From contig NZ_CP063812.1 of assembly GCF_015277855.1 (NCBI RefSeq), positions 3,720,001 to 3,784,000 on the forward strand: a stretch of DNA of 64,000 bases. Direction: 5' to 3'. A program made the position numbers and the translations under genes. The first letter of the stretch is position 1; every line of letters begins with the position of its first letter. Below the pieces are notes generated by a model. That model was not told the origin of the DNA. It did no database searches and saw nothing but the letters and a program-made list of their open reading frames with translations. This DNA comes from Microbacterium cremeum. GTDB taxonomy: Bacteria > Actinomycetota > Actinomycetes > Actinomycetales > Microbacteriaceae. Below are positions 19,273 to 27,686 of the stretch, in pieces.

Positions 19273-20748
19273 ATGGGCAACGAGCACGAACCCCCCGCAC
19301 CGCAGCCCCTCGGCCCCGAGCGGCCGCCGGCACCGCCCGCGACGGCGGACACCGGCGCCGTCGCCGTGATGGGCCTCGATCTGCAGGAGGGCGCGCAGAT
19401 CCCGCGCAAGCGCGTGATCTCGTGGGCGCTGTGGGACTGGGCCACCCAGCCGTTCAACACGGTGCTGCTGACGTTCGTGTGGGTGCCGAGCTTCCTGGTG
19501 TCGCCGTTCTTCCTCGACCCGGTGGTCGCGGCGAGCGGCGTCGTCGACGGCGACGCGATCGACTGCGACACCGCGGTCAACACGGCGACCGAGTACTGCC
19601 GCGCGCTCGGGACGCTCGACAGCAACCTGGGCTGGGGCATCATGGCGGCGGGAATCCTGATCGCCCTCCTCGCGCCCGTGCTGGGCCAGCGCGCCGACGC
19701 GGCGGGTCGCAAGAAGCTCATGCTGGGCATCTTCACGGCGCTGCTCATCCTGTGCCAGCTCGCGATGGCGTTCGTCGGCGGCGTGCCCGCCCACTTCTGG
19801 TTCGGTGTCGCGATGATCGCCGTCGGCAGCATCGTCGGAGAGATCGCGGGCGCGAACTACAACGCGCTGCTGGTGTCGGTGTCGACCCCGAAGACCGTCG
19901 GCAAGGTGTCGGGCCTCGGCTGGGGATTCGGCTACCTCGGCGGCATCATCGCGCTGGCCCTCGTCGTGGGGCTCATCCTCGGCGGGGTGCTCGACGGCAC
20001 GCAGCCGCTGACCTTCCAGCTCATCGCCGCCGGGGCGACCGTGTGGACGCTGATCTTCACGATCCCGGTCTTCCTCAACGTGCCCGAGCCGCCGCCGGCA
20101 GCCGACGCGCGACGCGTCGGGTTCTTCCGCGGCTACGTCGAGCTGGCGCGGTCGATCGCGCGTCTGTGGCGCGAGACGCGCCCCACGTTCTGGTTCCTGC
20201 TCGCATCCGCGGTGTACCGCGACGGCCTCGCCGCCGTCTTCACGTTCGGTTCGGTGATCGCGGGACGCGTCTTCGGCTTCGGCTTCACCGATCTCGTCGT
20301 GTTCGGCATCGTGCTGAACCTCGTCGCCGGCGTCTCGACGATCTTCGCGGGCCGGCTCGACGACCGCTTCGGTCCGAAGCCCGTGATCCTCGTCGCGATC
20401 GGCGTCCTGGTGCTGTGCTGCCTCACGGTGTTCTTCGGCGCCGGGGCGGGCAAGGTCCTGTTCTGGGTCGTCGGCATCGTGCTCGCCGCGTTCGTCGGCC
20501 CCGCTCAGGCCGCGTCGCGCTCGTTCCTCGCCCGGGTCACGCCGGCCGGACACGAGGGCGAGGTCTTCGGCCTGTACGCGACCACCGGGCGCGCCGCGAG
20601 CTGGATCGCGCCGCTGCTGTGGGGCGTGTTCATCGCCGCCGCCGCGCATCAGACCCTGTACGGCATCCTCGGGATCGCCCTCGTCCTCGCCCTCGGATTC
20701 GTGCTGCTGCTGTTCGTCAAGGCGCCGAAGCGGGTCGCGCAGAGCTGA
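19273..20748 (+). CDS. MFS transporter, UMF1/Atg22-like
   Basis: 491 residues with about 12 membrane segments. The first span is preceded by SWALWDWATQPFNT, matching the DWANS/A-like motif at the start of the UMF1/Atg22-like family. The loop GQRADAAGRKK is the usual MFS cytoplasmic motif and is repeated weakly as GRLDDRFGPKP in the second half. A Pro/Ala-rich N-terminal tail of about 45 residues is unusual. The substrate is unknown; eukaryotic Atg22 exports amino acids. The start is uncertain: a TTG at 19264 has GAAGGG at proper spacing, and an ATG at 19369 would remove the tail. Confidence 0.8.
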   Translation: MGNEHEPPAPQPLGPERPPAPPATADTGAVAVMGLDLQEGAQIPRKRVISWALWDWATQPFNTVLLTFVWVPSFLVSPFFLDPVVAASGVVDGDAIDCDTAVNTATEYCRALGTLDSNLGWGIMAAGILIALLAPVLGQRADAAGRKKLMLGIFTALLILCQLAMAFVGGVPAHFWFGVAMIAVGSIVGEIAGANYNALLVSVSTPKTVGKVSGLGWGFGYLGGIIALALVVGLILGGVLDGTQPLTFQLIAAGATVWTLIFTIPVFLNVPEPPPAADARRVGFFRGYVELARSIARLWRETRPTFWFLLASAVYRDGLAAVFTFGSVIAGRVFGFGFTDLVVFGIVLNLVAGVSTIFAGRLDDRFGPKPVILVAIGVLVLCCLTVFFGAGAGKVLFWVVGIVLAAFVGPAQAASRSFLARVTPAGHEGEVFGLYATTGRAASWIAPLLWGVFIAAAAHQTLYGILGIALVLALGFVLLLFVKAPKRVAQS

Positions 20749-20857
20749 GCGTTGTCGGCGGGCGCGGTCCGTTCCGCTAGCCTCGCTTGCGGGTGATGCT
20801 TCACCGTGCGACGGGGGGTCGTCGCGCACCTCGCACCAGTCGTTCCCGAGAGGCACA

Positions 20858-21415
20858 GTGACGATCCCGCTCACCGAGAGACGCCGCCGCGCGCGCCATC
20901 GGCGCGCGGTCGCGTACTGGGGAGTGCTCGTCGCGATGGCGGTCTCGTTGTGGGTGGGCACATCCGTCGCCCCTCCCGAGTGGGTGCGCACCCCCGCGCT
21001 GTTCGCGCACCTCGCGTCGGTGATCGTGGGTCTGGGCGCGGCAGTGCTGCTCGAGACCAGCGGATTGCTCTGGATGCTGCGCCGCGCGACCCTCGACGAC
21101 CTCCGGCGCGTCGAGGGCATCGTCTCGGGCCTGGCGTGGCTGGGCATCGCGGGGCTCCTTGCCACCGGCGCATTCCTCCAGCCCGATCTGTCGCAGCCGC
21201 TCACGGCGCTGAAGATGACGGCGGTGCTCGTGGTCGCCATGAACGGCGTCTCGATGACGAAGCTCACCGCCGAGCTGGCCCGCCTGCCCGGGCGCGCGCG
21301 CTTCTCGGCGCTGCCGCGGCGGCTGCGGCTGTGGTGCGTGTGGAGCGCGCTGGTGTCGCAGGCGGGTTGGTGGACGGCCGTCTTGATCGGGATGCTGAAC
21401 ACCGCGTCGCAGTGA
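20858..21415 (+). CDS. Small four-span membrane protein of unknown function
   Basis: 185 residues. An Arg-rich N-terminus (ERRRRARHRRA) is followed by about four hydrophobic helices, near residues 18-35, 50-75, 85-105 and 115-135, and a last one near the C-terminus. The spacing resembles small DUF2214-like or CopD-like membrane proteins, but I see no motif that identifies it. The GTG start is supported by GAGAGG. A TAGCCT -10-like hexamer lies about 80 bases upstream. It is flanked by an MFS gene and a VWA-domain gene on the same strand with gaps of about 110 bp. Confidence 0.6.
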   Translation: MTIPLTERRRRARHRRAVAYWGVLVAMAVSLWVGTSVAPPEWVRTPALFAHLASVIVGLGAAVLLETSGLLWMLRRATLDDLRRVEGIVSGLAWLGIAGLLATGAFLQPDLSQPLTALKMTAVLVVAMNGVSMTKLTAELARLPGRARFSALPRRLRLWCVWSALVSQAGWWTAVLIGMLNTASQ

Positions 21416-21526
21416 TCTGCCAGCCGGCTCACACTCGCCTCGCAAGTGAGGTCGGGTTAGGCTCTTGCCCAGCCGTCCACCCGAACGGATCCGGACCTTC
21501 CGACCCCCCGACGACCGAGGTTCCCG

Positions 21527-23524
21527 ATGCGCCAGCCCAGGCCTGACGACGATGCTGCCGTGCCCGGCCCTCGCCGCGGCGCCGTCGCGCAGCCGGCGAG
21601 CGCCGCATCGGCGCCCGCGCCCACGGCGCGCAGCGCCATCGAGGAGCGCCGCGAGCGCCGCCGTCGCCGACGCCGTCTGGCCGTGATCTGGACCTCGGCC
21701 GCGGCGATCGTCGTGCTGCTGGGTGCCATCGGTTCGGTGGCGTACGCGATCATGTCGAACGTCACGCCGGAGGATTCCGCCGCCGAGGAGCAGCAGCCGC
21801 CCGCCGAACCCGAGGCCGAGCTGCTGCAGTTCCCCGACGACGAGCCCGCCGCCACGCCGGGTGCGGAGCCGTGCACGACCGTGCGGGTGCTGTCGTCGTT
21901 CGAGAACGCCGAGATGGTCGAGAACCTCGCGACCGCCTACAACAGCCAGCCGCGCAACGTCGCGGGCTCGTGCGTCACGGTGACGCCGAGCAAGGACAAG
22001 TCCGGCCTCGCGGCGGCGACCGTGGCGGCCGGGTTCCCGGCCGTCGCCGACGACCAGAGGCCCGCGGTGTGGCTGCCCGACTCGTCCACGTGGGTGGACG
22101 TCGCCCAGTCCTCCGGCGCGACGGCGCTGCGCGCCGAGGGCACCAGCGTCGGCACGTCCGACATCGTGCTGGCGATGCCCGAGCAGCTGGCTCAGGCGGT
22201 CGGGTGGGACGCCGAGGCCCCCACGTGGACCGAAGTCTTCGAGGCCGCCGGCGACTCCGAGCTGTGGAGCGGGCTCGGCCACCCGGAGTGGGGCGCGTTC
22301 AAGCTCGGTAAGACGAGCCCGCTCATGGCGACCTCGGGCGAGGCGGCGATGTTCGCGTCGTTCGGCACGGCGGCCGGCGGACTCGAAACGCTCACCGCAC
22401 GGGACGTCGCCGATCCCGCCGTCCAGACCGTGGTGCACGAGAACGAGCTCGCCACGAGCCACTACATGGCCACGCCGGAGCATTTCCTCTGGCACGCGCG
22501 CCAGGCCGAGGCATCCGGGTCTGCCGCCGACTTCCTCTCGGCCGTCATCGTCGACGAGAAGTCGGTGTGGGACTACAACCGGGGCATCGTCAGCCGTGAC
22601 GGCGTGAGCCGCACGCAGGAGGCTCCGCCCGCCGAGCAGCTCGTGCCCATCTACCCGTCGGACGGCTATTACGCGGCCGACAATCCGGCGATGCGGCTGA
22701 CCGGCGAGTGGATCGACCCGGTCGAGTCGGAGGCGGCGGCGGACTTCATCCGCTTCGCCCTCACGGCGCAGGGCCAGGAGGTCGTCCGCCTGTCGGGATA
22801 CCGCGACCTGAACCGCGTGCTCGACCCCGGCGTCGAGCAGGTGGGTCAGCTCCGGGTCGGCCAGGCAGGCGTCGTCGCGTTCCCCGAGCCGGATGTCGTG
22901 ACCGCCGTGCAGGCGGCGTTCCCGGAAGTGCGCAAGCGCGCCAATGTGCTGTTCCTGCTCGACGTGTCGGGATCGATGGACGAGCTGATCTCGCCCGCCG
23001 ACTCGAAGCTGACGCAGGCGAAGAAGGCGATCGAGGCCGCGCTCGGCCACTTCACGACCGGCGACGACATCGGCCTCGCCGCCTTCGCGCAGGCGCCCGA
23101 CGGCGCGATGGTGCCGGGCCTGGTCGCACCGGTGGGTGATATCGGGGCGTCGCGCGACGCGTTCCTGCACTCGCTCGGGGGGCTCGCGTCGATGGGCGAC
23201 ACCCCGCTGTACCAGGCGGTCGACACCTTCGCCGGGCAGCAGGCGGCGTCGTGGTCGCCCGACCGCATCAACGCGGTCGTGCTCCTCAGCGACGGTGAGA
23301 ACGACGCGCCCAACGCGGCGACGATCGGCCAGGAGCAGATGCTCGAGAACCTGCGCAACCTGCACCATTCCACGCCGGTGCTCGTGTTCACGCTGGCCTA
23401 CGGCGCCGACGCCGACGTCGCGACCCTGCAGTCCATCTCGAGCGCGACCGGCGCGCACTACTACGACGCGACGGACCCGTCGAAGCTCGAAGCGGTGCTC
23501 GGAGACCTCGTCACCAGCTTCTGA
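21527..23524 (+). CDS. Membrane-anchored substrate-binding plus VWA protein
   Basis: 665 residues. An Arg-rich cytoplasmic tail and one membrane span (about 50-72) are followed by an Asp/Glu/Pro-rich linker. A periplasmic-binding-protein-like domain (about 95-430) contains VWLPDSSTWVD and YPSDGYYAADNPA. A C-terminal von Willebrand A domain (about 470-665) has the MIDAS motif DVSGSM near residue 479 and LSDGENDAPN. Such fusions are known in actinobacteria, where a metal-dependent VWA adhesion site sits on a solute-binding fold. Ligand and partner are unknown. The ATG has GAGG seven bases upstream. It converges on the BCCT gene with a 6-bp gap. Confidence 0.85.
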   Translation: MRQPRPDDDAAVPGPRRGAVAQPASAASAPAPTARSAIEERRERRRRRRRLAVIWTSAAAIVVLLGAIGSVAYAIMSNVTPEDSAAEEQQPPAEPEAELLQFPDDEPAATPGAEPCTTVRVLSSFENAEMVENLATAYNSQPRNVAGSCVTVTPSKDKSGLAAATVAAGFPAVADDQRPAVWLPDSSTWVDVAQSSGATALRAEGTSVGTSDIVLAMPEQLAQAVGWDAEAPTWTEVFEAAGDSELWSGLGHPEWGAFKLGKTSPLMATSGEAAMFASFGTAAGGLETLTARDVADPAVQTVVHENELATSHYMATPEHFLWHARQAEASGSAADFLSAVIVDEKSVWDYNRGIVSRDGVSRTQEAPPAEQLVPIYPSDGYYAADNPAMRLTGEWIDPVESEAAADFIRFALTAQGQEVVRLSGYRDLNRVLDPGVEQVGQLRVGQAGVVAFPEPDVVTAVQAAFPEVRKRANVLFLLDVSGSMDELISPADSKLTQAKKAIEAALGHFTTGDDIGLAAFAQAPDGAMVPGLVAPVGDIGASRDAFLHSLGGLASMGDTPLYQAVDTFAGQQAASWSPDRINAVVLLSDGENDAPNAATIGQEQMLENLRNLHHSTPVLVFTLAYGADADVATLQSISSATGAHYYDATDPSKLEAVLGDLVTSF

Positions 23525-23530
23525 CGCCGG

Positions 23531-25270
23531 TCACCGCGGCCGTCGCGTCCAGCGGCGCAGCCGGGGCCAGTCGATCCCGCGCTGGTCGGGTTCCTCGACC
23601 TCGAGCCCGTAGTAGTCGCCTATTCGCTCGACGAAGGCATCCCGCCTGGCGTGCTCGTACGCACGCCGCTCTCGCTGGAACGCCACGATCGTCGACCAGC
23701 ACATCAGCAGCATCACGACGCTGAACGGCAGCGCGATCGTGATCGCGGCCGTCTGCAGCGCGGTGAGCCCCCCGGTGAGGAGGAGGGCGACGGCGAGGAG
23801 TGCGGTCACGAGCGTGAAGAAGGTCCGCACCCACTTCGGCGGGTGCTGGTCGCCCCCAGTGGCGATCATTCCCATCACGAGCGCACCCGAGTCCGACGAC
23901 GTCACGAAGAAGATCGTAACGAGGGTCAACACGCCGATCGTCAGCACGGTGGTGCCCGGGAAGTGGCCCAGCAGCTGGAAGATCGAGCCCTCGAGGTCGA
24001 CCGTGCCGTCCGGCAGCGTCATCGACCCCGGTTCATGCAGCTCCAGATACAGCGCGGAGCCGCCCAGCACCGCGAACCACAGGATCCCGAGCATCGTGGG
24101 CACGAGGATGACCCCGAGCACGAACTCGCGCACCGTGCGCCCGCGCGAGATCCGCGCGATGAAGATGCCCACGAACGGTGACCACGAGATCCACCAGCCC
24201 CAGTAGAACGACGTCCACGCGGCCTGCCAGGCCTCGCCTTCTGCGCCCTGGAACGCGCTCACGGTGAACGACAGGCCGACGTAGTTCTGGATGTAGCCGC
24301 CGATGGACTGCACCCACTCGCGCAGCAGGAACTCGGTCTGCCCGAACACCAGCACGTACAGCAGGAGCAGCCCCGCGAGCACGAGGTTCGCCGACGACAG
24401 CCACTTCATCCCGCGGGCGACGCCGGAGAGCACCGAGAGCAGGACGAACACCGTGATCACTCCGATGATCGCCACCTGGACACCGACGGTCGGCTCGGCG
24501 AGTTCGGCGGACTCGAGCCCCGAACTGATCTGCAGCACGCCGAGGCCGAGCGAGGTGGCGACGCCGAAGAGCGTTCCGGCGAGCGCCACCACGTCGATGG
24601 CGTGCCCCCACGGTCCCTCGACCCGCTTGCGCCCGAGCACCGGCTCGAGCGTCCACCGGATCGAGATAGGCCGACCGCGACGGTGGATCGCGTACGCGAG
24701 CCCGAGCCCGACGACGACGTAGATCGACCACGCCTGCACGCCCCAGTGCAGGTAGGTCTGCGTGAGCGCCTGCTGCGCGAGCTGCTCAGGCGTGCCGCTG
24801 ACGCCGGGCCGCGGATCGACGAAGTGGCTGAGCGGCTCGCTCACGCCGTAGAAGACGAGCCCGATGCCCATGCCCGCGGCGAACAGCAGCGAGAACCACG
24901 CGCCGACCGAGAACTCGGGCTTGTCGTCGTCGCGGCCGAGCTTGATGTCGCCGAAGCGCGAGAACCCCATGACGAGCGCGAACGCCACGAAGAAGGCGGC
25001 GATGAGCACGTAGTACCAGTTGAACGCGTTGACGATCGTCGACTGGATCGCCGCGAACATCGCCTCGGCGGCACGCGGCGCGAGGATGGCGAAGGCGCTG
25101 AAGACCAGCACGACGCCGGCGGCGGGCCAGAAGACCCAGCGCTGGATCCTGCTGCGAGCCGCGACCTGCGCCGCGGCGGGGGTCGTGCCCGGCGGCGATG
25201 TCGTTGCGTCGGCGTGGGGAGTGGGTTCCGACGGCGTGACGTTGTCACTCACGGTCTTCAGGTTAGCCAC
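23531..25270 (-). CDS. BCCT-family betaine/choline/carnitine transporter
   Basis: 579 residues with 12 predicted membrane helices. The family motif AAGMGIGLVFYGVSEPL lies in the first half. The helix-8 signature WTSFYWGWWISWSPFVG is present, with aromatic residues that form the betaine-binding box, followed by IARISRGRTVREF. Members import glycine betaine or related quaternary ammonium compounds with Na+ or H+, usually for osmoprotection. The N-terminal tail (about 40 residues) and short C-terminal tail may sense osmotic stress. The start is a GTG at 25268-25270; another GTG at 25252 is possible, and neither has a clear ribosome site. It lies 22 bp after a MarR-type regulator gene on the same strand. 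Confidence 0.92.
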   Translation of the reverse strand: MANLKTVSDNVTPSEPTPHADATTSPPGTTPAAAQVAARSRIQRWVFWPAAGVVLVFSAFAILAPRAAEAMFAAIQSTIVNAFNWYYVLIAAFFVAFALVMGFSRFGDIKLGRDDDKPEFSVGAWFSLLFAAGMGIGLVFYGVSEPLSHFVDPRPGVSGTPEQLAQQALTQTYLHWGVQAWSIYVVVGLGLAYAIHRRGRPISIRWTLEPVLGRKRVEGPWGHAIDVVALAGTLFGVATSLGLGVLQISSGLESAELAEPTVGVQVAIIGVITVFVLLSVLSGVARGMKWLSSANLVLAGLLLLYVLVFGQTEFLLREWVQSIGGYIQNYVGLSFTVSAFQGAEGEAWQAAWTSFYWGWWISWSPFVGIFIARISRGRTVREFVLGVILVPTMLGILWFAVLGGSALYLELHEPGSMTLPDGTVDLEGSIFQLLGHFPGTTVLTIGVLTLVTIFFVTSSDSGALVMGMIATGGDQHPPKWVRTFFTLVTALLAVALLLTGGLTALQTAAITIALPFSVVMLLMCWSTIVAFQRERRAYEHARRDAFVERIGDYYGLEVEEPDQRGIDWPRLRRWTRRPR

Positions 25271-25292
25271 CCGCCGGAGCGAGGTTCAGGGG

Positions 25293-25874
25293 CTAGACGA
25301 GAGGCCAGGAGTCGGCGAGTTTGGTGAGCAGCCGCGCGAGCTCGGCGCGCTCGTCGTCGGTGAAGTCCGTCAGCGCGGCATCGATCGCCTCGCGGCGCTC
25401 CCCTCGGAATCCCCGCACCAGGCGGGTTCCGGCATCCGTCAACGCGACGCGCGTGCGGCGGGCATCGTCGGGGTCGGCCTCGCGGCGCACGAGGTCGAGT
25501 TGCACGGCCTGCTGCACGAGTCGCGAGGCGCGCGGCTGATCGACCCCGACGGCGTCGGAGATCTCGCCGACCGAGAGGGGGTGGGATGCCGCGGCGAGCG
25601 CCTCGAGCATCCTCATGCGCGCGGGGCCGCCGATCCGCGCCGCCCACGGGGGTGCGCCGTGCGGCGGCCCGCCGTGGCCCCATCCGCCGTGACCCGGCTG
25701 CGGGCCGCCGTGCATCGCCGCGCCGTGGGGGCCGGGGTGCGGACCGCCGTGCCCGTGGCCGTGCCCGCGCGGTCCGGGTCCGTCGCCCCACGGGGGTCGC
25801 GGCATCCGTCGTCCGCGCAGGCGGGCCAGAGCGGTGGCGATGGCGTCGGCGGGGTCGTCGGGGCGGGAAGGCAT
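25293..25874 (-). CDS. MarR-family regulator with His/Gly-rich N-terminal insert
   Basis: 193 residues. A MarR winged helix (about 90-165) includes HPLSVGEISDAVGVDQPRAS then RLVQQAV, and a wing rich in Asp and Arg (ADPDDARRTR). Before it lies a segment (about 36-76) of His, Gly and Pro, such as GHGHGHGGPHPGPHG, that could bind Ni, Zn, Cu or Co. The ATG is only about eight bases from a TATAAA -10 element, so the mRNA may be nearly leaderless. It is divergent from a second His-rich MarR-like gene, with palindromes between them, and is followed by the BCCT gene, which it may control. A metal-responsive role is inference. Confidence 0.8.
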   Translation of the reverse strand: MPSRPDDPADAIATALARLRGRRMPRPPWGDGPGPRGHGHGHGGPHPGPHGAAMHGGPQPGHGGWGHGGPPHGAPPWAARIGGPARMRMLEALAAASHPLSVGEISDAVGVDQPRASRLVQQAVQLDLVRREADPDDARRTRVALTDAGTRLVRGFRGERREAIDAALTDFTDDERAELARLLTKLADSWPLV

Positions 25875-25895
25875 GGCGCCAGTTTATATGCGAGT

Positions 25896-25937
25896 TGACA
25901 TGCTTCCAGAACGTATGTCACACTGCATGTACATGCA
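25896..25937. promoter_or_regulatory. Palindromic operators between the two MarR-type genes
   Basis: Two features lie in the 110-bp divergent gap. TGACAT and ATGTCA are separated by 13 bases (25896-25920) and overlap a TTGACA -35-like hexamer (25895-25900). A perfect 14-bp palindrome TGCATGTACATGCA covers 25924-25937. The patch is AT-richer than its surroundings. Palindromes of this size are typical MarR sites, so one or both regulators probably bind here and control both genes. Confidence 0.6.
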
Positions 25938-25984
25938 CTTCGACATATATCGCGACCGAGCGGTCGCATCGAAAGGACTTCCTG

Positions 25985-26824
25985 ATGAACACCGAAGACA
26001 CCAACCACACTGACGAGGACCCCCGCCCCACCGACCGCCGGCCGCTCGGCTACTGGCTGCGCGTGGTCGATGGCCTCCTCACCCGCGAGTTCGCGGTCGC
26101 GCTCGAGACCGAGGGCCTGAGCCGCCGCGACTGGATGCTGCTGAACGTCCTGTCGGACGACGGCGACGCTCCGGGCATCCGCGAGCGCCTCGCCCGCAAG
26201 GGCAAGCGCCTGCGTTCGCTCGAGGACCGCGGCTGGATCGAGCAGCGCGGCGACGGCACGTGGGACCTCACCGACCTCGGCCGCTCCGAGAAGGAGCGCA
26301 TCGGCGCGATCGTGGACGGCATCCGTTCACGCGTCGTCGACGCGGTCGGCGACGAGGCGTTCGCCACGACGATGACCTCGCTCGAAACCATCGCGCGCGA
26401 GCTCGGCTGGGACGAGGACGACGCCGGCCGGGACGGGTTCGGCGGCTTCGGCCACGGCCCCGGTTTCGGCGGGTTCGGCCGCCCGCGCCCGTTCCGCCCG
26501 GAGATCCGCTTCGGGTGGGGCCCCAACCGCCACCACGGCTTCGAGCCCGGCCGTCCGGGCCACCCCGGTTTCGGGCACGGCGGGCACTCCCTCCACCACC
26601 AGGAGCATGACTGCGGGCCCCACCACGGCTACGGACATCACGACGGGCGCGGCCACGGACATCACGACGGGAACGGTCACGGACATCACGACGGGCACGG
26701 CCACGGCCACGGCCACGGCCACGGCCACGGCCACGGTCACCACGGCGGGCGCGGCGCTCAGCGCGCGTACGAGCGCGGCTTCGACGCCGGATTCTCCCGC
26801 GGCCGGGAGTCCGGCGCGGCCTGA
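25985..26824 (+). CDS. MarR-like regulator with long His/Gly-rich C-terminal tail
   Basis: 279 residues. The N-terminal winged-helix part (about 15-145) includes LGYWLRVVDGLLTREF, SRRDWMLLNVLSDDG and the wing RSLEDRGWIEQRGDGTW. From about residue 150 the chain becomes Gly/Phe-rich and then His-rich, with HHDGHGHGHGHGHGHGHGHH-type runs and one Cys. The His tail should bind divalent metals, as in metal chaperones with poly-His tails. Part of it is encoded by a hexanucleotide array that could vary in length. AAAGGA lies upstream of the ATG. It is divergent from another His-rich MarR gene, so a paired metal-sensing switch is plausible but untested. Confidence 0.75.
   Translation: MNTEDTNHTDEDPRPTDRRPLGYWLRVVDGLLTREFAVALETEGLSRRDWMLLNVLSDDGDAPGIRERLARKGKRLRSLEDRGWIEQRGDGTWDLTDLGRSEKERIGAIVDGIRSRVVDAVGDEAFATTMTSLETIARELGWDEDDAGRDGFGGFGHGPGFGGFGRPRPFRPEIRFGWGPNRHHGFEPGRPGHPGFGHGGHSLHHQEHDCGPHHGYGHHDGRGHGHHDGNGHGHHDGHGHGHGHGHGHGHGHHGGRGAQRAYERGFDAGFSRGRESGAA
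26695..26736 (+). repeat. CCACGG hexanucleotide array coding Gly-His
   Basis: Six exact CCACGG units (26701-26736) follow a GCACGG unit. They encode alternating Gly and His in the tail of the MarR-like protein. Longer imperfect 24-bp repeats containing GGACATCACGACGGG lie just upstream. Length change would keep the frame and alter only the number of His residues. Confidence 0.8.
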
Positions 26825-26851
26825 GCTCCGGCATCCGTCGTTCACCTTCAT

Positions 26852-26910
26852 AAACCACACGGAGGTTGAGACACCGCATTTCTCGCGGTTTCTCAACCTC
26901 CGTGTGGTTT
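26852..26910. repeat. 20-bp perfect inverted repeat with 19-base loop
   Basis: AAACCACACGGAGGTTGAGA (26852-26871) and its exact complement (26891-26910) lie between the MarR-like gene and the CbiX-like gene. A further partial arm, TCTCAACCTCC, follows directly at 26910-26920. The partial third arm suggests a mobile or dispersed repeat more than a simple terminator, although it could also end the MarR transcript. Confidence 0.75.
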
Positions 26911-26979
26911 CTCAACCTCCACCCGCGTGAGACGCCGAGTCGGCGGCGCGTCACACGCGCGACATACGGGGCGGGCACA

Positions 26980-27681
26980 ATGGGGCGCGTGACCTCGACG
27001 CCCGCGCTCCTCGCGATCTCGCACGGCACGTCCTCCCCCGCCGGGCAGGCCGCCGTCGCCGCGCTCGTCGACGCCGTCGCCCGCAGGCTGCCCGACGTCG
27101 CGGTGCGGCTCGGGCATGTGGACGTGCAGCAGCCGGACGTCGCGGCATCCCTCGACGCCCTCCCCGAGGGTCAGCCGGTCGTGATCGTGCCGCTGCTGCT
27201 GTCGGCGGGCTACCACGTGCGCATCGACCTGCGCGAGCAGACCGCCGGACGCGACGGCGTCACGATCACATCCGCCCTCGGCCCCGATCCCCGACTGGTC
27301 GACGGCCTCCTCGCACGGCTCGAGCCGCTCGCCGTCGGTGCCGGCGACGCCGTCGTGCTCGCCGTCGCCGGATCGAGCGACGAGCGGGCCAACGACGACT
27401 GCCGGCAAGTGGGACGGATGCTGGGCGCCCGCCTCGGCCGGCAGGTCGAGGTCGGCTTCCTCGCGGCCGCAGACCCGAGGCTCGACGTCGCAGTCGCGCG
27501 ATCCGCCGCCGACGCGCGACGGGTCGTCGTGGCGGACTACCTGCTCGCCCCCGGGTACTTCCACGACCTCGCGGTGCGGCTCGCCGGCGGCGCGCCCGTC
27601 GCCCGCCCCCTGCTTGACGACGACGAGCCCGCGCCGGCGCTCGTCGACCTCGTGGTCGACCGATACCGAGCCGCGCTCTGA
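26980..27681 (+). CDS. CbiX/SirB-like sirohydrochlorin chelatase
   Basis: 233 residues. The N-terminal LLAISHGTSSPAG carries the family's conserved His, and VVIVPLLLSAGYHVRIDL matches the second-half chelatase strand with its His. The second domain repeats the fold (VVVADYLLAPGYFHDL). Such enzymes put Fe2+ or Co2+ into sirohydrochlorin. Iron insertion would make the siroheme needed by the sulfite reductase at 48290, and the SUMT at 56094 makes the precursor; the genes are about 20 kb apart. The ATG at 26980 has a GGGG-rich upstream patch; a GTG nine bases later is possible. It converges on pstB with a 5-bp gap. Confidence 0.82.
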   Translation: MGRVTSTPALLAISHGTSSPAGQAAVAALVDAVARRLPDVAVRLGHVDVQQPDVAASLDALPEGQPVVIVPLLLSAGYHVRIDLREQTAGRDGVTITSALGPDPRLVDGLLARLEPLAVGAGDAVVLAVAGSSDERANDDCRQVGRMLGARLGRQVEVGFLAAADPRLDVAVARSAADARRVVVADYLLAPGYFHDLAVRLAGGAPVARPLLDDDEPAPALVDLVVDRYRAAL

Positions 27682-27686
27682 CGCGG

